Shown here: one piece after another, positions 55,701-64,000 of the stretch
Layout: each line of letters opens with the position of its first letter
How positions within the stretch are numbered: position 1 is the first letter of the stretch
NCBI GenBank assembly: GCA_020747065.1
Contig: JAGMVK010000004.1
Coordinates: 1,550,001-1,614,000 of the forward strand
DNA: 64,000 nucleotides
From: Cadophora sp. MPI-SDFR-AT-0126
Taxonomy: Eukaryota; Ascomycota; Leotiomycetes; Helotiales; Ploettnerulaceae
Direction: 5' to 3'
The notes under the pieces: generated by a model
What the model was told of the DNA's origin: nothing
The model's database searches: none
What the model saw: only the letters and a program-made list of their open reading frames with translations
Translations under genes and position numbers: made by a program

Positions 55701-57395
55701 ACGTGCCAGTTCCTTTGCAGCATTCTCGGCGATACCCATTGCTTGGCTTTCGATCTCTTCGGAAGCCGTCCGAGCCTTTTCAAGCCCAGGGTGGCCAGTC
55801 ACAACATTCTCGACGTCGACTCTCCACTCGTCGAATTTGGTTTTCAACTGATGATACTTTGCCCAGTCCTTGTGAGTGATACCATCGGTCCATGCCCATC
55901 TCATCCCTATTTCTTGCAAACCAAGGTCTCTGATATGGTCGAGAATTTCAAAAGTGTCCTGAGCAGACAAGCCAATAAGCTCGTTTGTCTCGCGGTCATA
56001 GTTCTGTCTCCAGCTCCGAACGGCTTGTGCCTTCTCCTTGATTGCAATGCCAGCTTTTCGAACTGCAGTGCTGAGAGCATCTTCGGATTCTTCGATGTTC
56101 TTGGAATCGGAAACAATGGAGATTATGGCGTTCTTGAGCTTCCTGAGGCTGGAATTGACGGTCTCTTCAAGCTGAATGATATGTGCTTTGCCAACTTCCT
56201 CTGCTTGACTTTGCACCATTCGGTCTGTAATCTCCGTGATTCTTTCCTCAAGATCAGCCGAGCCCTCGTCCGCAGCCTTGGCGAACTTCTCTTGCCATTC
56301 TTTGAGATCATGACCGACGATCTTCTGAGCCTTCTCGCGGATCTCCCTCTCTGATTCAGGAGTAGCTTCAGGCGCTTCTGATGATTCGACAATGGTTTCG
56401 CTCGAGGTTATTTCCGTAGTTGGTATAGAATGATCAGATGAGACCGAGGATGCTATAGATGATAGTGTCTGTGATGCAACTGAGGCTGAAGACGAGCTGT
56501 CGATATCCTCGACGACTGCCTTAAGTTTCTTGCCATCACGGTATCTGCCCAAACGTTCTCCGATCCTCACCAACTGAGGTTCAACATTCTCACCATATAG
56601 GATTCGAATTTGTGGCCAGACAGTACGATCCAGGAAAACAACACCAGCAGTCCAAGCCCATTTTGAGTAAGGAAGGGCGGTATTTACTGCGAAGTCGTTG
56701 GCGAGGCTATAACCTTGTAGCGCGTATGGGTGGACTGCAGTGTATGTTGGAAGAATTTGTTCATAGTAAGTCTGCTGAGCACTGGTCTTCGCGATTTCGT
56801 AGTATGGACTAGTGGCTGCCACAGCTTTATCGACATGTGGCCCCACTGTCTGATCGTATTTCTCCTTCAGAACAGCTTGGTATCTTTGAACTTGTGGTTG
56901 CACGTTCTTCTCCCACTGAGCTTGACCGAAAGCTTGTGCCTGTGCAACACGGGGCGCACCATATTTCGTGCCCAATGCCGTCGCAGGAGAGATCACTCTC
57001 TTGTCCAAAGTAGCATAGTATGGTCTCGCGGCATCAACATACGGAGCCGCGTAGGTGTTATAATAGGGTTCGAGATGGGGAGCTATTACAGACCGTACTT
57101 GGAAGTATGGCTTGCAAATCCTGGGAGACGTGTCTGTGAGGAGATCGACTGTTGAAGGGCATCGAAAGAGGATGGTGATGATGGAATACCATGTCAAAAT
57201 TCTGCAGCACGTTAGGTTCTTCCCTCTAAGAAGAACAAGAGGCAAATTTCTGACATACCTGGATAGAATGCTAAAGAGACTGAAGCCCTTCTTTGGTCTG
57301 GGAACTGGCTTCGAACTGGAAGCTTTTGGTTTGGCATGGCCGTTCATCCCCTTCTGACTAGGCTCAACTGCCCGTCCATTACTTTCGACTGCCAT
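52773..57395 (-). CDS. Giant Ala/Ser-rich repeat protein with N-terminal membrane segment and C-terminal HDEL
   Basis: Three exons: complement(52773..54552, 54604..57201, 57259..57395); 4515 nt, 1504 aa. After a basic start (PRPKKGFSLFSILSR) a hydrophobic segment at about residues 45-65 (ILTWYSIITILF) can act as signal anchor. Residues 80-260 are Tyr/Pro-rich helical (APYVDAARPYYATLDKRV). Residues 300-600 are charged coiled coil. From about 610 to 730 a ~31-residue repeat recurs (GTxxGxxESxxS...DQASSSI). The last ~580 residues carry repeated YGT/YGS/YGA motifs 40-60 residues apart, each in an Ala/Ser amphipathic helix. The final four residues are HDEL, the fungal ER-retention signal. The 57-nt first intron is stop-free and a multiple of three. 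No named domain is recognised. A lumenal ER or lipid-surface role is inferred. Confidence 0.85.
55160..55560 (-). repeat. Coding tandem repeat, about 31 residues per unit, five units
   Basis: Reading on the minus strand, the units share GT-x-x-G-x-x-ES near the start and ASS-x-x-DQASSSI near the end (for example GTVESIASAAK and GSFESVASVVG). Divergence between units is moderate, so the array is old. Confidence 0.75.
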
Positions 57396-58677
57396 CTTCT
57401 AAAACAGCATGCAGCTTAGAAAGAAAAGTCCCAGCTTCAAGAGTCGTGCGTGTCTGTGATGGAAACTTGGTTCGAGAGGTTTGCTGACCTGACCTCGAGG
57501 AGTGAGGTTGAGGTAGCTTTACCGAGCTGGTAGATTTTGGACCAGGTTGATCGACACGGACCCAATGCTTGATGTGAGGTGAGGCAAGGAGCAACAACTC
57601 CTTGGTTTCGCAGTCAGACAATTCCGAACTGATGGACTATATCGAGAGACGAACGTGAAGGAGTCCTAAGTAGATGTCCTAAGAGATCGTTCGTTAATTA
57701 ATTTATCGCAAGCTTGCTCGAAGCATCCTGCCGGAACGCTGTTCTGCTCTGGGGCAAGCAAGATAGATAGCGCAAACGGGGGCGGGATGCTAAGCAAAAC
57801 GTCATTGCGGCCTGGGATGTCCAACCTACTTGCAACGACCTGCAGCTGTCCGCGAATCGATTGACGAGTGAGAAGACTGTGGCTTGGAAAATATCCTGAA
57901 AGCTACACAAATGACCCTGACCCGACAGATAATTTCAAAGTCAGCAGTCAAGTGCATGCGCGCACACTTGTCCTGCTTGAAATCCTTGCCTGGTTGCTTT
58001 GTTGCCAGCTTTCATTTCTACTTGTCGCTGGATGTCTGGAGCACATGCAGCATTATTTGTTTCACGTCCGTCCCATGTACCGCACCGAGGTCTATTTGGC
58101 TATGCTAAGAATTTATTGTACTTTTTTTGCTATGTAAAATTCGTCCCAAAAGAACCAAGTAGAGAGAGAAGTAGGTACTGTACGGAGGTACACGGTGCAG
58201 TAAATAATGAACTCGAGTTGTATGAAGTGCCTCCATCAATAAAGCAGCCCAAATACCATCCAGGCTGCCTCGGAAGATAAGTTCTGCCGTCCTCCGGCGG
58301 CCGACATGAACTCCGACTGCATGACAAGACGGACAGACTTCCGGGGATTTACAATTCGATTCGAACATTCCCAGCCAGAACACTCACCCCACCAAAACGC
58401 CTCCACTACAAAGATCCGGCGGATCATCTCAACCTTTGTGAGCTGTTCTCTGAATCCATATCAACTCCGGAAGCCCAATACACCGGTCAAGACATCGCAT
58501 TTCCGGCTCGCAAATCAGCTCTTAGAAGGACACTAATAGGGCTGACAATTACTACATGCTTCTGCAGATGGTCCTACAGCATCGATGATCGCTGGGCTCT
58601 GCCTATTCGCCTCTTTCCTATATCCTTCCGTGCCTCATTCCCTCGCGAGGGTCTCGTTCCCCTAGTAGATCTCCAAG
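57396..58677. promoter_or_regulatory. Divergent promoter between the HDEL protein and the Doa10-type ligase
   Basis: About 1.28 kb between two ER-related genes transcribed away from each other. I looked for UPR-type elements and saw no clear match. Short ORFs here have no features. Confidence 0.45.
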
Positions 58678-61600
58678 ATGGCGGATACTCAAGTTGGCCA
58701 GGCGCCACGCCCGGATATTATGAACGATCCCCAATACACTACGAACTTCGATGATGGGGAGGATGGGTCTGGAGATGCAGATACTTGTAGGATATGCCGA
58801 TCGGAGGGTAGCGACGCAGAACCTTTGTTCCATCCTTGCAAATGCAGCGGGAGTATCAAGTTTGTCCATCAGGACTGCTTAATGGAATGGCTATCACATT
58901 CGCAAAAGAAACACTGCGAGCTTTGCAAGACACCATTCAGGTTTACGAAGCTGTACTCTCCGAATATGCCGAAATCACTTCCTTTGCCAGTACTTGCTCG
59001 ACACGTTGTCGTACACTCCGTTAAGAACATTGCAACCTGGCTGAGATTCTTGGTCGTGGTAGCCGTTTGGCTCGGATGTCTTCCCTTCATCATTCGACAG
59101 GTATGGCGCCTATTATTCTGGTTTAGTGATGGAGGATGGCCATCGAATTACCTCCCAGCGAACTCGACCAACAACTCTTCATCAGACCAAGCATTAGAGA
59201 TGGCACGAGAGATACATAGGCTGTCGAAGATCGCTGGAAATGGAACATCCCCAGTCACTCCATTACAGGATAATCTGACTACGTCCGCGAGTATGGGAGG
59301 TATGATGGAGAAGCTCATGGGACTATTGATGCCAGTTTCTCAGTCACTAAATATCACTGACTCGGATCCTTTGCTTGCTGGCTTACTCAAGACGGTTTAC
59401 TACGGTCTGGGTGCTCAGAATATGGTCATTCCGGAGACTGCTAATTCTAGCACACCGCCAAACCTCATGAGCCCACCCACCGAGTCTCGTTATTCATCGC
59501 TTCTCAGTGATGTTTCATTTCTGCGGAATTTGACGAGGCACTCATACATCAATCAGCTTGTTATTACCATAGCCGAAGGATATGTCATCACCATTCTTGT
59601 TGTTGTATGCTTCATTCTCGTGTTTCTCATTCGAGAATGGGTTGTTCAACAACAGCCAGGGATTAACATAGGTGCTGGCTTCAACGCAGAATTCGCGGCG
59701 CCCGACCGGGCAAGGGATCAACAACCAAATCGAGAAGCAGCTCAAGATGTTGTTCGTCGTGCAGATGGTGATAACCTTATCGAGAATGGCCAGGACCCGA
59801 GAGATATTGGAAGACGCCCAATAGCACGACCACGACGAAGAAATCATCATTTAGATGATGTGATCGAATTTCCTCGTGCCAATGACGAACTTCTGGAGGA
59901 CATGCGCAACAGGAATGGGGAGCTTCAAGATGACATACGCCATTTGGAAGAAAGTTCTGCCTCACTGCATCGGCCTGCTCCAATTCGGGATGCTCTTACA
60001 CCAGCTGCTGAAATACAACGAGCTATTACTGAGGAGCCAAGAATGACGGAAGAATTTCTTGCCATCTGGCGACGAGCCGATAATGATCCTTCGGAAGTAT
60101 TGCGCATCATCGAGAGAGAAGACAAGAATGATCAGATGCGATATTGGGTCAATGCTATGAAGCTACTCACCAAACGGGACTCTCAGGCCGCTGGGCTTCA
60201 TGGACCCGCTGTTCCATCTCCCAACCTCGCCACTCAGTCAGAGGCGAGTGGGGAGTCTATTTCGCCCTTCCTGGAGCCCGACCGATTGGGATTTGAGACT
60301 GCGAAGCCAACAGGATCCCTGGCAAGTAATGGTCGGAGTAGAGCTAGCTCTGATAGTTGGGAGGACGTCGAGCCGCTTAATCTTCAGCAACAGAGACATT
60401 CGCCAGACGAATCAGGCAACGATGCAGACGCTGATGACCAGCCTCCACAAAAAGGCAAAGGCAAAGCCATTGAAGAGCCAATAGAAGAAGAGAGTCTGAA
60501 TACCAGTCTTCAGGAAAGGGTCGAGAAGGGTAGTTCACCGAGACTGAAGGGCCGAGGGGGACGCAACCACATCTTGGAACAAAACATCGGGGCTACAGAG
60601 TTCTCTACACTCCCTTGGTTGCGCTCAGGAATCAGTACTTCTCCTCAACAAAATTCTTCCAGGCCACGCGCTGTGTCAGATGGACCTCAGATACGCGACA
60701 CGATATCTCCCCTGGCGCATAACAACTGGAGCTTCTCGAATTTGGACATCAACGAAGGAAAGGCTGATGAGAGTGTCCCACAAAGCATGTCGAGTAAGGA
60801 GAACAGTAAGCCTAATGCCGAGCTTGGTGTGCAGATAAATGCTAGAGTACACGATGCAATCCCCGAAAACAGCAGAGCAGCGTCATCTGAACAAGTGAAT
60901 CAAGCTTGGAAAGCTGCGCAAGACCTTCGAGTCCAGCAGGCTATTGAAAAAGCGAGAGAGGCACAAAAGTTGAAAGCTGAGCGTCAAGCTCAGCATACTG
61001 TAAATCCCGCCCTCCAAGTGTCTGAAGATGAAGATCCACTTCAAATTGTGGGCCAAGATGGGACCACACGAATCGCGCGAAACTGGGACGAGGTTTTCGA
61101 CGCAAACCTAGTTGACTCGGAGTCCGAATCGGAGGCCGGCTTAAATGCAACTCCAGCCCCTATACAGGCAGATCCTCATCCTGAGAACCACGAACCTTTA
61201 GCACCACGCCCTATCGAACCTGAAGGCGTCTTCGGGCGTCTTGCAGACTATCTTTGGGGAGGTGTCGGTGAAGACAGACCTCAGGAGGATTTAGGCGCCA
61301 ATGATGAGCACATTGTACATGACCTAGCGGCCGAGGCGCCCTTTGTGCCCGTCGCACACCTCGATCACTTCGAGGACGATGATGAGTTCCCGGAGCCTGA
61401 CCAAGATGTTGTCGATGCTGCAATTGCTGCAGGATTAGATCCAAATGATCCTGATGCGTTGGAGGATGCCGAGGACTTTGAGGGCATCATGGAACTTATT
61501 GGAATGCGTGGGCCGCTTTTCAGCCTTGTTCAGAATGCCCTATTCAGCGCGTTCTTGTTGGCCTTGACGGTTGCAATCGGTATTTGGATTCCATACAACA

Positions 61601-64000
61601 TTGGCAGAGTTTCTCTTCTTTTAACTGCCAATCCTGGGCCCGCCATCAAATTGCCGTTGCGACTAATATTCGCTTGTGCGGCATTCCTGCAAGATCTTGC
61701 TTTATCCATACTAGGAGCGGTGTCGTATTTCACCCTTTGGCTCCTATCCGTCCCATTCAAACTCTTGTCACCATACTATCCTACAGTTCACACTACGGTT
61801 GCAACGAAAGGGCTCGCCCTAAGTTCGACCGCCATGAATCTTTCTCATGATGCCGTCAATCGAATATTGAATGAGACGCAGAGCAGCCTTACCCACATAC
61901 TAGATTCTGAAATATTTGTCTTCTCGGCCGCATCGCATGAATCCTTGATCTCATTGAGATCTTTCGTCCTCGACACTCTTGCTAGCATTGGCAGCACTGT
62001 CGTCTACATCTTTACGGGTGACTACCATGTGAGCCTGGGAGGCATATGGAGTGTCGTAGCTGAGGTAACAAATTACTGTTGGGGTCTACTCGCAGGTTTA
62101 CCGACACTCCTGGCCAGACCAGATTCTTGGGTGATCAGCCTTGAACTTGGAAAGCGAGCAGCTCCTCTAGATCCTGAGCTCAGCGTTTGGGATGGTACAG
62201 ACCGATTCTGGGCAATTTTTGCGGGCTACACAGCTCTTTGTCTGCTTGGGGCGCTGTACGTCAAGAAAGGATCGCCATTCTCCACGAGTCAAGTCGGGCG
62301 TGAGTGGGAAGCCACAATCATCGACCTACTCAACCAAGCAGGAGGTGTCATGAAGGTGATCTTGATCATCAGTATTGAGATGCTGGTATTCCCACTGTAC
62401 TGTGGGCTTCTTCTTGATGCTGCTCTCCTCCCCTTGTTCGAGAATACAACCATCATGTCTCGACTTCTTTTCACAATCAAATCCCCCCTTACTTCTATCT
62501 TTGTACACTGGTTCGTGGGAACATGTTACATGTTCCACTTTGCTCTCTTTGTCTCGATGTGTCGCAAGATCATGCGGAAAGGAGTATTGTGTAAGTAGAT
62601 CCCTACCACCAGTTCTAAATTCTCACTGACCTATGCAGACTTCATCCGTGATCCTGATGATCCGACATTTCATCCTGTACGAGATGTTCTGGAGCGAAAT
62701 GTAGCAACACAACTGCGAAAGATCCTCTTTAGTGCCCTAGTGTACGGCGGTCTGGTCGTCGTCTGCTTGGGCGGCGTTGTCTGGGGATTGGCATTTGCAT
62801 TCAATGGCGTTCTCCCTATCCACTGGTCATCAAATGAGCCAGTGCTGGAATTTCCGATCGATTTACTTTTCTACAATTTCCTGATGCCTTTAGCAGTCAA
62901 ATTCTTCAAGCCTTCGGATGGCTTGCATGCCATGTATAGTTGGTGGTTCCGCCGGTGCGCGAGAATGCTCCGACTCACCTGGTTCATGTTTGATGAGAGG
63001 AAGCTGGATGAAGAGGGTTATATTGTTCGCCGAACCTGGACAGACATCTTCAAAGGCGCTACATCCGACCAGCCGAAAAAGATCAAAACCGATGATGTTG
63101 AGAAGCCATTTATCGAAGACCCAGAAATGAAGGTTTATTTCCGCATGGACGGCCGCTATGTTAGAGCACCTGCATCAGACCAGGTCAGAATACCAAAAGG
63201 TGTAGGGACATTTCTCGAGGTCGACGAGTCGAATGAGCGAATCGACGGCAAGAAGGAACGTGATGGCGTTCATAGCAAGTCATCCACGCACTTCAAGCAG
63301 GTCTACGTCCCCCCTTGGTTTCGGATCCGGATTTTCCTCTTTATCGTCTCTATTTGGCTGTTCGCAGCTGTTACTGGAGTCTCCATTACCATTGTTCCAC
63401 TTGTTCTTGGACGGCATATCTTTGCTAAGATCATACCCGCACATGTCCGCAAGAATGACGTCTACGCTTTTTCAATTGGCATCTACATCCTGGGGTCGGC
63501 CTTGTACGCCATTCTGCATGCCAAGCAGTTCTACTCTTTTATCAAGAGTACGATTAACGTCAATGAGGAGACCCCTCAAAATGTACGTCGCCGTGTGATC
63601 GCGGTTGCTTCTCGAGTTGGACGTATCGCATGGACTTACACGGCATTCCTCTTCATCTTGCCGACTCTCTTTTCCTTCTTAGTCGAGTTCTACCTGATCG
63701 TACCGCTTCACACATATTTCGCAATTGAAGAGCGACACGTCATGCATTTCGTTCAAAGCTGGACTCTGGGTCTGCTTTACGTCAAGCTCACTACGCGGAT
63801 TATTCTTTGGCATGAGGATTCCCGACCAGCTCAATCGCTACGCGCAATCACCCGGAATGGATACTTGGATCCAGATGCGCGCCTGGCAACTCGAAGCTTT
63901 ATCCTTCCCGTTGGGCTCAGCCTCTGTTTTGCATTGGCGTATCCATGGGCATGCGCAACACTAGCAACAATGACTGTCCTTCGAGACCGCCCAGAGAAGC
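58678..64000 (+). CDS. Doa10/SSM4-type RING-CH (MARCH) E3 ubiquitin ligase, 3' end beyond window
   Basis: Exons 58678..62590 and 62639 to the window end; 1758 codons are present and the frame is still open. The N-terminal RING-CH finger is at about residues 37-85: CRICRSEG, CKCSGSIKFVHQDCLMEW, HCELC (C4HC3). Two membrane helices follow (about 115-140 and 300-325), then a ~600-residue acidic cytosolic loop with coiled coil, and from about residue 945 many further membrane helices. This is the layout of Doa10, the multi-spanning ER and nuclear-envelope ligase for ERAD-C and nuclear quality control. The intron after residue 1304 is phase 1 (TTGT|GTAAGT, GCAG|ACTTC). The C-terminal Doa10 element is not in the window. 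Confidence 0.93.

Noticed and set aside
1..64000. CRISPR arrays, operons, rRNA genes or a secondary-metabolite cluster
   Set aside because: None seen: the genes are ordinary fungal housekeeping genes with introns, and there are no PKS, NRPS or terpene cyclase genes.

Overview
This is a nuclear segment of a filamentous ascomycete, most likely a leotiomycete-type Pezizomycotina, though the class is an inference. Protein genes carry many 48-200 nt introns with GT/GC...CTAAY...AG signals. The genes are fungal: Pfs2, Cwc15, Rrp45, Pex8, Ste14, ARG1, a Zn2Cys6 regulator and a Doa10-type ligase. A pogo-type transposon at the left edge shows TpG-to-TpA decay typical of repeat-induced point mutation (RIP).

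Layout. 0-6 kb: dead pogo/Fot1 transposase, an unrecognised ORF, a GFA-domain gene and a secreted GH43-CBM35 gene. 7-14 kb: Lys-rich protein, PEX8 divergent from a TMEM170-like gene, sugar O-acetyltransferase, Ste14-like methyltransferase. 14.5-29 kb: CLC antiporter, SGNH esterase, a conserved unknown, ARG1, a C6 regulator. 29-42 kb: membrane glycoprotein, NUC1 nuclease, PFS2, DGAT1-type acyltransferase, RRP45/CWC15 divergent pair, and a Gly/Ser/Asn repeat protein. 42-47 kb is AT-rich and almost gene-free, but holds the most unusual object in the window. 47-64 kb: cytochrome c peroxidase, a protein kinase, a 1,504-residue repeat protein ending in HDEL, and divergent from it a Doa10-type RING-CH ligase cut by the window end.

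Main discovery. At 43445-43697 there is a tRNA-Ser(GCU) gene broken into four pieces by three insertions of 50, 54 and 52 nt. Each insertion has spliceosomal-intron signals: a GT donor, CTAAT or CTAAC about 10 nt before the end, and a CAG acceptor. A separate 16-nt insertion sits at the normal tRNA intron site (37/38). When all four are removed, every stem closes, including a perfect anticodon stem that exists only after two of the spliceosomal-type insertions are gone. A T7 run follows 12 nt downstream. Nuclear tRNA genes normally carry only the 37/38 intron, and I know of no described nuclear tRNA that needs the spliceosome.

All exon coordinates were derived by hand from splice signals, reading-frame continuity and family conservation. 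No alignment or search was run.
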